NCBI RefSeq assembly: GCF_018389385.1
Contig: NZ_CP062698.1
Span: 2,669,501 to 2,733,500, forward strand
Source of the DNA: Anthocerotibacter panamensis C109
GTDB taxonomy: Bacteria > Cyanobacteriota > Cyanobacteriia > Gloeobacterales > Anthocerotibacteraceae
Length of the DNA stretch: 64,000 nucleotides
Direction of reading: 5' to 3'
Part shown: positions 33,942 through 42,042 of the stretch, in pieces
Layout of the letters: each line of letters starts with the position of its first letter
How positions within the stretch are numbered: position 1 is the first letter of the stretch
Program-made: the position numbers and the translations under genes
Notes under the pieces: generated by a model
Databases searched by the model: none
What the model saw: the letters and a program-made list of their open reading frames with translations, nothing else
What the model was told of the DNA's origin: nothing

Positions 33942-36260
33942 CTATCCTCCACTAACTTGATAGAGCGCGGTCATTTTGGGGTTGATGATTTTCCTCCCGA
34001 TGCCTGGGAAACTGACCGCTACTGAGAACTGCGTGCCACCTTCTAGCAAGTGCGTCACCGTGCCCTGACCGTAGCCTTTGTGCAAAACCACGCTCCCCAC
34101 CTGTAAATCTCTTGCTTGCACGCGAATGAGCCCTAGGTCAGACTGCTCTTTCGTCGCGGTGGTCTTAGCTGTGGAGCCTGTGAATTGTTTGGGAGGGGAG
34201 CCTGTCAAGAAGTCTGGGGGAATCTCAAAGAGAAACTGTGAAGGGACCGCAGGCTCAGCTTCCCCCCAGAGGCGGCGCTGTTGGGCATAGCAGAGGTAGA
34301 GGCGGTTCTCGGCACGGGTCACGGCCACATAGCAGAGGCGGCGCTCCTCCTCCAGAGCAGCAGGGTCATCCAGGGAGCGTGCGTGAGGAAAGAGGCCCTG
34401 CTCCAGCCCTGTGATGAAGACGACTGGAAACTCCAGACCTTTGGCGGCGTGGATGGTCATCAGCGAGACTTGATTTTTGTCCCCGTCCCAACTGTCGAGG
34501 TCTGAAGCCAAAGAAGCACTGGCTAGGTAGTTTCCGAGGGCAGGATCCTCTGATTTCTCCAGGAAGGATTGGGCGGAGGAGCGCAGTTCTAGGATGTTTT
34601 CGATGCGGTTATCGGCTTCGGGGGTGTTTTCGTTTTGGAGGGCGGCTAGGTAGCCGGAGTCTTCTAGGACCCGGTCAAGGATCTGGAGTACGTCCTGCCC
34701 TTGTGCGAAGCTCTGCCATTCCTGGACCTGCGCTACAAATTGGAGGACAGGCTTTGCCCCTCGACTTGCGGCAACTTTTACCTGCTCCAGGTCATTCATC
34801 ACGGTCCATAGGCTCGTCCCCTGGCTTGCAGCAGTCGCTTCTAGGCCCTCTAGGGTCTTAGCCCCAATCCCCCGGCGCGGGGTGGCGATGGCCCGCTTGA
34901 GGCTGAGGGCATCGTCGGGATTATAGATAAGTTTGAGGTAGGCCAGCAGGTCCTTGATCTCTTTGCGGTCATAAAACTTCAGTCCGCCGACCACAGTGTA
35001 AGGAATCCCTTCGCCGCGCAACTGGTCCTCTATAGCCCGCGATTGGCTATTGGTACGGTAGAGGATGGCGAAATCTCTCCAGCGCCTGCCTTCTTTGGTC
35101 ATGAGCGTCTTCATCTGACGGACGATAAAGCGGCTCTCTTCCTCCTCGTCCTCAGCACGGAAGCAATAGGCTTTGGGACCGGCGGCGCGGGTGGGGCGCA
35201 GCACTTTGTCGAGGCGTTCCTGGTTGCGGTTGATGAGATGGTTGGCGACTTCCAGGATTTCGGGGGTAGAACGGTAGTTCTCCTCCAGTTTCACCAAACT
35301 CTCGGCGTTGCCCAACTGCTCCTGAAATTCCAAAATAATCCGCACATCCGCACAGCGAAAGCTGTAGATGCTCTGGTCGGCGTCCCCTACAACAAAGACC
35401 GAACGGTTTTCCCAGCCTTGTTGCTTGCGCCCCCCCGTGGCGAGCTGTTGGATCAAGGTGTACTGGGTGCGGTTGGTGTCTTGATATTCATCGACCAGGA
35501 TGTGGGTGAAGCGGCGGTGCCAGTACTCGAGCAAGTCGGGTTGCTGCTCGAAGAGGCGCGTCGGGATCAGCAGCAGGTCGTCAAAGTCGAGGGTATTATT
35601 CTCTGCGAGTTTGGCCTGATAGCGCTCGTAGACCTCGGTAATACGCTGGTTACGGAAATTAGCCCCTTCACTTTGGAGGAAAGCTTCGGGGGTTTGGCCC
35701 AAGTTCTTGGCGCGGCTGATGGTGTGGCGGATGGCGCGTGGCTGATAGCGGTTTTCGTCCAGGTTCAGTTCTTTGAGGACAATTTGCTTGATCAGGCTCT
35801 GGGTATCTCCATCATCGGCAATATTGAAGTTATTGGACCACTGACGGCCCGCCCAATCCCGGTACTGGTCCACACAGGAGCGCAACATCCGCCCGCAGAG
35901 CGCATGGAAGGTCCCTACCCACAGAGGTTGAATGACATTGCGCTCAACCCACTTCAAGACCCCACTCTGCTGCGCCGGGAGCAACTCGTCAAAGGGCATC
36001 CCCACGGTCGCCATCGCCCGCTGTTGGCAAAAAAGCGTTTGAATCCGTGCCTTCATCTCCCCAGCCGCTTTATTGGTGAAAGTCACGGCAAAAATCTGCC
36101 CCGGATCGATGCCATGGGTCTCAATCAGGTTGGCAATGCGATAGGTCAGGACGCGGGTCTTGCCGGAACCCGCTCCAGCCAAGACCAACAGCGGGCCATT
36201 CAGGTGCTCCACCGCCTGACGCTGAGCTGGGTTGAAGAGGGCGTGGGAAACAAAGGTCAT
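33942..36260 (-). CDS. pcrA: UvrD/PcrA-type ATP-dependent DNA helicase
   Basis: 772 residues, standard PcrA length. Superfamily 1 motifs are in order: Q motif FNPAQRQAVEH, Walker A VLAGAGSGKTRVL, Ia FAVTFTNKAAGEM, II ILVDEYQDTN, III VGDADQSIYSFR, IV LEENYRSTPEI, V MTIHAAKGLEFPVVF and VI CYVAVTRAENRLYLCYA. The C-terminus has the degenerate Tudor-like tail (VGSVVLHKGYGQGTV) that contacts RNA polymerase in PcrA. It unwinds DNA in repair and clears transcription or replication conflicts. Confidence 0.96.
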   Translation of the reverse strand: MTFVSHALFNPAQRQAVEHLNGPLLVLAGAGSGKTRVLTYRIANLIETHGIDPGQIFAVTFTNKAAGEMKARIQTLFCQQRAMATVGMPFDELLPAQQSGVLKWVERNVIQPLWVGTFHALCGRMLRSCVDQYRDWAGRQWSNNFNIADDGDTQSLIKQIVLKELNLDENRYQPRAIRHTISRAKNLGQTPEAFLQSEGANFRNQRITEVYERYQAKLAENNTLDFDDLLLIPTRLFEQQPDLLEYWHRRFTHILVDEYQDTNRTQYTLIQQLATGGRKQQGWENRSVFVVGDADQSIYSFRCADVRIILEFQEQLGNAESLVKLEENYRSTPEILEVANHLINRNQERLDKVLRPTRAAGPKAYCFRAEDEEEESRFIVRQMKTLMTKEGRRWRDFAILYRTNSQSRAIEDQLRGEGIPYTVVGGLKFYDRKEIKDLLAYLKLIYNPDDALSLKRAIATPRRGIGAKTLEGLEATAASQGTSLWTVMNDLEQVKVAASRGAKPVLQFVAQVQEWQSFAQGQDVLQILDRVLEDSGYLAALQNENTPEADNRIENILELRSSAQSFLEKSEDPALGNYLASASLASDLDSWDGDKNQVSLMTIHAAKGLEFPVVFITGLEQGLFPHARSLDDPAALEEERRLCYVAVTRAENRLYLCYAQQRRLWGEAEPAVPSQFLFEIPPDFLTGSPPKQFTGSTAKTTATKEQSDLGLIRVQARDLQVGSVVLHKGYGQGTVTHLLEGGTQFSVAVSFPGIGRKIINPKMTALYQVSGG

Positions 36261-36473
36261 GACGGCTCCAGAGGAAAAATGTAACCGCGCAGTCCCAGGA
36301 AATTATAGAGGGAGCACGTAGTTCTATTTTACTGGGGAGCTGTCTACAGCCCCAGCGTCTTGGTCTTCGGTCAGCGCTTCCCAACGCGCTCGCAAAATGC
36401 GCGTGCCCAAAACAGGTCTTGCCCGAGAACGGTATCCTCATTAGTCTAGTATTAGCTAACCCAGGAGGCGGTC

Positions 36474-36725
36474 ATGCGAATCGTCAATATCCATGAAGCT
36501 AAGACCTAGCTTTCGCGCTTGATAGAGCTTGTTGGGCAGGGACAGGATGTGGTAATTGCCCGTGCGGGAACTCCCATTGCTACTCTCACCGCCTACAAGC
36601 CACGTCCCACGATTGCGCCTCTGGGCAGTATGGAAGGGCAGGGGTGGTGGATGGCAGAGGATTTTGACGCCCCGCTCGATGACCTCTTTGAGGTGCTACA
36701 GGATGACAGCGAGCAACTTCCTTGA
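36474..36725 (+). pseudogene. Phd/YefM-type antitoxin with in-frame TAG
   Basis: ATG 36474, preceded by AGGAGG, opens MRIVNIHEAKT, then TAG, then LSRLIELVGQGQDVVIARAGTPIATL, the classic Phd/prevent-host-death fold. It continues to a C-terminal toxin-binding tail (DFDAPLDDLFEVLQ). Codon 12 (TAG) replaces a residue in the AKTxLSRLL signature. The full protein would be 83 residues. A restart at TTG 36519 could make a 68-residue form lacking the first DNA-binding strand. Its stop overlaps the toxin start. Confidence 0.75.
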
Positions 36726-37105
36726 GGCTCTTGCTCGATACGCACTTGGCCTTTTGGTGGCAGGCTGATGCCGACCGCATCTCCCCGACAGCGCGCAAGC
36801 TGGTACAGGAGGCGGACCAAGTACGGGTCAGTCGAGTATCGCAATGGGAGCTGGTTATCAAGGCTGACGCAGGTAAGCTGCACATTGACTTACCTCTATT
36901 CACACAACAAGTAGCGGTAATTGGCTTTTCCTGGCTTCCCATCGAAAGTGCCCATATGCTGATGGTCGCTAGTCTGCCGAGATTCGATGACCACAAAGAC
37001 CCCTTTGACCGCCTATTGGTCGCACAATCTTTGAGTGAGCCTTTGATTTTTTTGACCGCTGATACCAAGTTGGCTCGTTATGGAACTACCGTGCATATCG
37101 TTTAA
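36722..37105 (+). CDS. PIN-domain toxin (VapC family)
   Basis: 127 residues starting at TTG 36722, overlapping the antitoxin stop (TTGA). PIN acidic residues are in place: Asp6 (LLLDTHLAFWW), Glu43 (SQWELVIKADAG), and the aspartates of HKDPFDRLLVAQ and FLTADTKLARYG. Such toxins cut RNA, often tRNA anticodons, until bound by the Phd-like antitoxin. The toxin appears intact while its antitoxin carries an amber codon, so either the toxin is silent, the antitoxin is made by restart or readthrough, or another antitoxin covers it. Confidence 0.85.
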   Translation: MRLLLDTHLAFWWQADADRISPTARKLVQEADQVRVSRVSQWELVIKADAGKLHIDLPLFTQQVAVIGFSWLPIESAHMLMVASLPRFDDHKDPFDRLLVAQSLSEPLIFLTADTKLARYGTTVHIV

Positions 37106-37155
37106 TTCCTTGCACCTCGGTGTGATGACTGCCGACGCCGAGGTAAATGCTCAAC

Positions 37156-37494
37156 GTGCTTATGGTCAGTATTGTGTTTGATAAACATGCCCTGCCGTTA
37201 TATTTCAAGTTTCTACCGAGGCTAGGGAATAGTAAATTAGCGCAACAGTAACAAGTATTGCGGATGGTCAAACCTTTATTGGAACCCTATCAAGTCGTGG
37301 TCCTAGGGGATAGGGAGTTTTGTGGAGTCGGATTAGCACAATGGCTACGGGAACAGGGCTGGGGCTATTGTTTGCGATTAAAGAAGAATACGTGTATTGC
37401 CCAAGAGCAGCACCTTCAGGAAATCGCTCATCAAAAGAAGTTCAGCTTTATTGAGAACAAAGTCAAAAAAGTGTTGGGTTGGGCATATTATTGA
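37156..37494 (+). pseudogene. IS4-type transposase fragment
   Basis: DKHALPLYFKFLPRLGNSKL is followed by an in-frame TAA (37249-37251), then VKPLLEPYQVVVLGDREFCG and LREQGWGYCLRLKKNTCIAQ. This is the DDE-region arrangement of IS4-like transposases. Both ends are missing and the frame ends at 37494. It is a dead insertion-sequence remnant beside the toxin-antitoxin pair. Confidence 0.7.
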
Positions 37495-37589
37495 CTTTAT
37501 TCTCAATTGTTGTGAGATTAGCTGGTGGACTGGATTCCAGGAAGCATCACTAGGTAAGGCTTTCAGCCCCTATGATTCCATCGAACTCA

Positions 37590-37821
37590 CGTTTTTTTAG
37601 AACCGAGTTCTCCAGCGCCAACTGACCGACCATCCGCTCCAGCTCAGCAATACGGGCTTCGGGTAAGTATTACCGTTACCTTGGAGCGCTTTCTCAGCGT
37701 ACTGTTGGTGCTGCTTTTGCCAGTTGGCAATCATTGTGGGGTGTACTGCTCCCGTGCTGCTTGGGCTGGGGTTTTCCCCGCTTCAATCTCACGGAGTACC
37801 TGGAGTGCTTGCCCCCTGTGG
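37590..37821 (-). pseudogene. IS3-family OrfA transposase remnant
   Basis: Read in shifting frames, the minus strand gives RGQALQVLREIEAGKTPAQA, then MIANWQKQHQQYAEKALQGN, then AELERMVGQLALENSVLKK, the expected order of an IS3-group OrfA (helix-turn-helix followed by leucine zipper). At least two frameshifts are needed. OrfB is absent. It is a second, unrelated decayed insertion between the toxin gene and tRNA-Ser. Confidence 0.65.
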
Positions 37822-37877
37822 GGATAATCTGCGACGTTTCAGGGACATGGCTTAAGCCTCCTATAGGCTGTGGTGTA

Positions 37878-37962
37878 CGGAGAGGGGGGGATTCGAACCC
37901 CCGATACCTTGCGGCATACCTATTTTCGAGACAGGCGCATTCAACCACTCTGCCACCTCTCC
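37878..37962 (-). tRNA. tRNA-Ser (anticodon CGA)
   Basis: On the minus strand a type II tRNA reads out: acceptor stem GGAGAGG/CCTCTCC with discriminator G, anticodon stem CCTGT/ATAGG with loop CTCGAAA (anticodon CGA), a long variable arm (TATGCCGCAAGGTATC) and T arm GGGGG-TTCGAAT-CCCCC. CCA is not encoded. Confidence 0.93.
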
Positions 37963-37999
37963 TGGCCTTTCTATTGTGCCATGAGACGCGGCACTAGGT

Positions 38000-40285
38000 T
38001 TAAGCGGAGGTCAGCACGGCGACCGGGCAGTTGGTCTGGTCTAAGACATATTCCACCCGGTGTCCGAAGAAGGCTCTCAGACCAATTTCCCTAAGGAGTG
38101 TGCCCAGGATGACCAGATCGAAGTTGCTTTGGTTGGCAATGGCGACGATCTCTTTTTCAGGGCTGTCGCCTACAACCACACGCGTTTCGACCTCGACCTT
38201 ATAGCTATGACTGAGTTCAGCCTGCACATCGACGATTTGCTGACCGATGGTGATCATTTCTTCCAGATTTTGTCGCTCCAAAACCATTCCCTGAACGCGG
38301 GGTTGGGTAACTACATGCAGGAGGGTGACGAGGGCTCCTGTGTCTTGGGCCAAGGCATAGGCAAACTCGGCGGCGTGCTTGGCATATTCGGTGCCCACGG
38401 TGGGAACCAAGATACGCTTAAACCGCTGTGGACCAATGGGGCAGGCATCGCCTAAGGGGAGGTGAGACTTGACTACGAGAATGGCACAAGGAGCCTGCCG
38501 CAACACATCGTCCACCAAAGAATTGAAGAGAACTCCGGCTCGCTTCTCCTGCTCGGTTGCTCCTAACACCATGAGGCTGTAGCCTTTCTGGGCTTCCTTG
38601 AGAATAGTCTCACGCTTGGAATTGCCAAAGAGCACACGCTGCACCAAGGGCCGCTCTGAAGGTAACTGCATCTCAGTGGCTACAGTCTCCAGAGCAGTAC
38701 GGACTTCCTGGAGGTCCTGTCCATTTTCTTGGGACGGTAACCAATTTTTCCAGGGCGACGTGGGTCGTTCGCTGGTGACAGCGTAGAGTGCGGTCACCTC
38801 AATGGGTTGGTGGCGGGCGATATGGCTGACCAGTTGCGCGGCCAATTGGACGTTGGCTCCCCCGCGGGTGGGTAGGAGCACGCGCCGGATACTCTGCACA
38901 AAACTGGTGAGCGCCAACTCCTCACGGGCGAGACGAGCAGCTTCGTCGGGCTTGAGGGTGACCCGCGCCAGACAGAGGCGCAACAGCGGTGGAGCCATAA
39001 TGGAAGTAGCCATCGCCATCAAGACAATGATGGAGAACATCTCTGGATTGAGTATCCCCAGCCCCAGTCCAATGGTAGCGACGATAATTTCCAGGGCACC
39101 CCGCGCATTCATGCCCGCTCCCAGACTGAGCCCTTCCCAATGACCGAGCCCCCCCAGTCGGGCTCCCAGGTAAGCTCCGGCGAGTTTACCGATGCAGGCC
39201 ACCGCCAGGATGATGAGCCCATAGCTAAAAAATTGGGGTTGAGCGAAAAAGCTGGCAAGGTTGACCTTGAGTCCGGCACTGGCAAAAAATATTGGAGCCA
39301 AAAAGCCCACAGTCACCGTCTCCAGACTATGGCGTACCGAAGTCCTGAGGCGAGGACTCTGACCGACCAAAATCCCGGTGGTAAAAGCTCCGAGGGCCGC
39401 TTCAATATGGAGCCAGTGGGTGAGGGTCGCCCCAGTCAGCAGCAGGACAACCAGCGTCCCGGCCATGGCAGCGTCGCTATCGAGTTCATCATCTACCCAG
39501 CGGACGAGGAAACCAACCCAGACGCGACCTATAGTAAATGCCAGGGTGAGAAAGATGAGTGCGCCGCCTATCGCTGTCAGAGCGGCAGCCAAGTTTATGA
39601 CCCCGGAACTAGCCAGTCCAGAGACCACAGATAGAAGTAGCCAGCCCACAACATCGTCGGACATGCCTGCTGCGAGGGTGATTTGCCCGATGTCCCGACG
39701 AATGAGCTTGAGGTCAATCAAGACTTTGGCAAGCACGGGTAAGGCCGTGATGCTCATGGCTACTCCGAGAAACAGGCTGAAGACCAAGCGATTGGTAGAC
39801 TCAGCCACAAGCGTATCTGGAAGCACCATCCCCAGGAGGAAGCCGCTTGTGAAGGGCAGGGCAATCCCTGAGGCGGAAATAAGAATGGCCGTGCGCCCCT
39901 TGCGCTGGATCAAGGGTAGGTCCATCTCTAGACCTGTCACAAACAATAGAAACAGCACTCCGATCCACGCCATCGCGCTCAAAAGGTCGCTTTGGAGTTG
40001 GAGCCTTGGGAAGATGGCCTGCTCTAGTCCAGGGAAGAGAACCCCGAGCACCGAAGGCCCAAGGACGATCCCCGCCAGCAATTCTCCGATAACCGGGGGT
40101 TGGTTGAGCCGCTGCATCACTTCTCCCAACCCCCGTGCCATGACCACCAAAAGCACCAGTTGGGTTAAAAAGAGCAAGATTGTATCGTGACTGAGGGGTT
40201 GAATCATCCCTGGGGGATGGGCAGGGTCTGTGCCCAGCAAAAGGGTAAGTGTCATCAGCATTGTTAGCCCTCCAACCCATTCCAT
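38000..40285 (-). CDS. CPA2-type cation/proton antiporter with universal-stress domains
   Basis: 761 residues. The N-terminal ~430 form the Na+/H+ exchanger fold with about twelve membrane helices: GELLAGIVLGPSVLG, LFVTGLEMDLPLIQRKGRTA, AAGMSDDVVGW (two Asp in the exchange site) and GMNARGALEIIVATIGL. Two universal stress protein-like units follow (~450-600 and ~620-761), each with the nucleotide-binding style ending (GATEQEKRAGVLFNSLVDDVL; LGTLLREIGLRAFFGHRVEYVL). It likely exports Na+ or K+ for protons at the inner membrane, gated by the cytosolic domains. The start may be a few codons inside. Confidence 0.92.
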   Translation of the reverse strand: MEWVGGLTMLMTLTLLLGTDPAHPPGMIQPLSHDTILLFLTQLVLLVVMARGLGEVMQRLNQPPVIGELLAGIVLGPSVLGVLFPGLEQAIFPRLQLQSDLLSAMAWIGVLFLLFVTGLEMDLPLIQRKGRTAILISASGIALPFTSGFLLGMVLPDTLVAESTNRLVFSLFLGVAMSITALPVLAKVLIDLKLIRRDIGQITLAAGMSDDVVGWLLLSVVSGLASSGVINLAAALTAIGGALIFLTLAFTIGRVWVGFLVRWVDDELDSDAAMAGTLVVLLLTGATLTHWLHIEAALGAFTTGILVGQSPRLRTSVRHSLETVTVGFLAPIFFASAGLKVNLASFFAQPQFFSYGLIILAVACIGKLAGAYLGARLGGLGHWEGLSLGAGMNARGALEIIVATIGLGLGILNPEMFSIIVLMAMATSIMAPPLLRLCLARVTLKPDEAARLAREELALTSFVQSIRRVLLPTRGGANVQLAAQLVSHIARHQPIEVTALYAVTSERPTSPWKNWLPSQENGQDLQEVRTALETVATEMQLPSERPLVQRVLFGNSKRETILKEAQKGYSLMVLGATEQEKRAGVLFNSLVDDVLRQAPCAILVVKSHLPLGDACPIGPQRFKRILVPTVGTEYAKHAAEFAYALAQDTGALVTLLHVVTQPRVQGMVLERQNLEEMITIGQQIVDVQAELSHSYKVEVETRVVVGDSPEKEIVAIANQSNFDLVILGTLLREIGLRAFFGHRVEYVLDQTNCPVAVLTSA

Positions 40286-40412
40286 GGGAACCGGCTTACC
40301 CCGGCATTCCCTGCCAACTGTAGCTTACGTTTTCAGAATGGTGCAGCTCCCCCCCCAGAAATATCGCCTCCAAACCCAGCCCTAGTGGGCATAATGGGAG
40401 AAGAAGTTGGCG

Positions 40413-41525
40413 ATGTCTGCCATGTTGTTGATCCGCAAGGTCCAGTTTCTTGACTTAGAAGCTATCGCTCAGCTCACGCAGGGGAGCAGGGCCACGGAAC
40501 ACGCAGGAGCTTTGCTCTCTACCGACCAGGTACAGGCATGGTACGGCCCGGTACGGCTGTTGAGCCTCTTCCCCAATCGCCATCAGCACCTCTTCGACGT
40601 CTATGTAGCCCAGGTAGAGGGCAAGGTCGAGGGTATGATTCAGGTCTCGCCGGTCAATGTCACCCAAACCACTTGGCGGATTGACCGCCTCATCGTCAAC
40701 GACAAGTTTTCTCAAGAGCAGCTCGGCCTGCTGCTGATGGGTCATGTTTTTGAATATAACCGCAATGCCCGTACCTGGATTCTAGAAGCCAATATCCACG
40801 ACAAGTCTGCGCTGGCTCTCTACCGAGAAAACGGGTTCCAATCGCTTGCTGAGCAGAGCTACTGGTATCTCTGCTCTGAGAATCTGGAGGAGTTAGCCGG
40901 TCAGGAATCCACACCAGTCCAGCTTTTGCCGGTCAGTAACGCCGATGCACACCTCATCTGCGAACTGGACACCGCTACGATGCCTCCTATCGTCCGCAAT
41001 GTCTACAACCGCCACCTGGACGATTTCCGGCGCAACTACGTACAACGTTTGAGTGATGCAGTGGGCCGGATGGTCAAACAGCAGGAGCGGGTCTTTCGTT
41101 ATGTCTATGAGCCGCAGCGCCGGGTGGCGATTGGGGCTTTCGATCTCTATGTACAAAAAGAACCCGGTACCGGTCCGCACCGCGTCCGCCTCTGGGTTCA
41201 TCCAGCCTACACTTGGCTCTATGCACCCCTGATGCACACGCTGGCGAAGATTACCCGTCACTACCCGCACATCGGTCTGGAAGTGGCCTCGGCGGACTAC
41301 CAGCCAGAGCGTGAAGCCTATCTCGCCAGTCTGGAGGCTGAAGTAGTCGAGCGGACACTCCTGATGTCGCGTTCGGTCTGGCACAAGGTCCGCGAGTCGC
41401 GCAATCCTCTAGAAAACCTTTCGATCCCAGACATGCTCCCCAACTGGCAACCCGCCCGTAACCCCCTGCCCAACCGGGTCCAACATCAGGAACCCGATAG
41501 CCCACAGCCGCCACAGACTTTTTAG
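40413..41525 (+). CDS. GNAT-family N-acetyltransferase-like protein
   Basis: 370 residues from ATG 40413, preceded by GGGAGAAGAAG; TTG 40407 is possible. The N-terminal ~150 have a GNAT layout: LIRKVQFLDLEAIAQLTQG, then VEGMIQVSPVNVTQTTWRIDRLIVN, SQEQLGLLLMGHVFEY and the characteristic ALALYRENGFQSLAEQSYWYL. The second half (KQQERVFRYVYEPQRRVAIG ... HPAYTWLYAPLMHTLAKI) looks like a second degenerate GNAT unit. Acceptor unknown. Long tandem GNATs of this type are found in cyanobacteria. Confidence 0.8.
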   Translation: MSAMLLIRKVQFLDLEAIAQLTQGSRATEHAGALLSTDQVQAWYGPVRLLSLFPNRHQHLFDVYVAQVEGKVEGMIQVSPVNVTQTTWRIDRLIVNDKFSQEQLGLLLMGHVFEYNRNARTWILEANIHDKSALALYRENGFQSLAEQSYWYLCSENLEELAGQESTPVQLLPVSNADAHLICELDTATMPPIVRNVYNRHLDDFRRNYVQRLSDAVGRMVKQQERVFRYVYEPQRRVAIGAFDLYVQKEPGTGPHRVRLWVHPAYTWLYAPLMHTLAKITRHYPHIGLEVASADYQPEREAYLASLEAEVVERTLLMSRSVWHKVRESRNPLENLSIPDMLPNWQPARNPLPNRVQHQEPDSPQPPQTF

Positions 41526-41560
41526 CCCCATCCCGGCGTGCCCGTGACAACTTGTCCGGC

Positions 41561-41902
41561 TTAAGGCAGCCTAGTAGACTCAGAGACCAAATCCTTTTTC
41601 GCGGGGGGCTGATACTCGCACAGGGGACTGCCATCCTTGCAGAGCAATTTCCCTTGCTCCCCGCAGACTTCATAGGTCTTGCCCCCGGCGGTTTTTTCTA
41701 CCTTTTGATAGCAGACTGTGGCATCAAAGGGACCGGAGACGGGCAACTCTATTCCAGAAAAGGTCTCGCCCTTTAGAAAAAAGTACCCCACCAAGCCGAC
41801 CACCCCGACCAGAATACTATACAGAAAAACTGCTGTCCGCCGCCGGTAACGGGTCTTATAGCGCGAAACTCTTTTACGTTTGCGCACCCTATGTTTTTGC
41901 AC
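41561..41902 (-). CDS. Small membrane-anchored protein with cysteines
   Basis: 113 residues: a very basic N-terminus (KHRVRKRKRVSRYKTRYRRR), one membrane helix (AVFLYSILVGVVGLVGYFFL), then a ~70-residue outer domain with four cysteines (VCYQKVEKTAGGKTYEVCGE, LLCKDGSPLCEYQPP). The topology is inside-positive with the cysteine domain in the periplasm, likely disulfide-bonded. No family recognised. Confidence 0.7.
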   Translation of the reverse strand: MQKHRVRKRKRVSRYKTRYRRRTAVFLYSILVGVVGLVGYFFLKGETFSGIELPVSGPFDATVCYQKVEKTAGGKTYEVCGEQGKLLCKDGSPLCEYQPPAKKDLVSESTRLP

Positions 41903-42042
41903 AGGAAGGGCCTCAACGTTAACGAGTGGACGATCAACCTGAATATCGTTTGTTTAACGGGGGTATAGAGAGTTTAACTCAAAATGATCCCAAGGGGCGT
42001 TCCTTAAATAGCTTCAGACAGATTGAGGCTATCCGTGACCCT

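Noticed and set aside
35043-36284. 413-residue open frame antisense to pcrA
   Set aside because: Complete set of helicase motifs on the opposite strand; the antisense frame has no recognisable motif and reflects GC-rich codon bias.
39378-40190. 270-residue open frame antisense to the CPA2 antiporter
   Set aside because: Low-complexity Arg/Ser-rich translation mirrors the membrane helices on the other strand.
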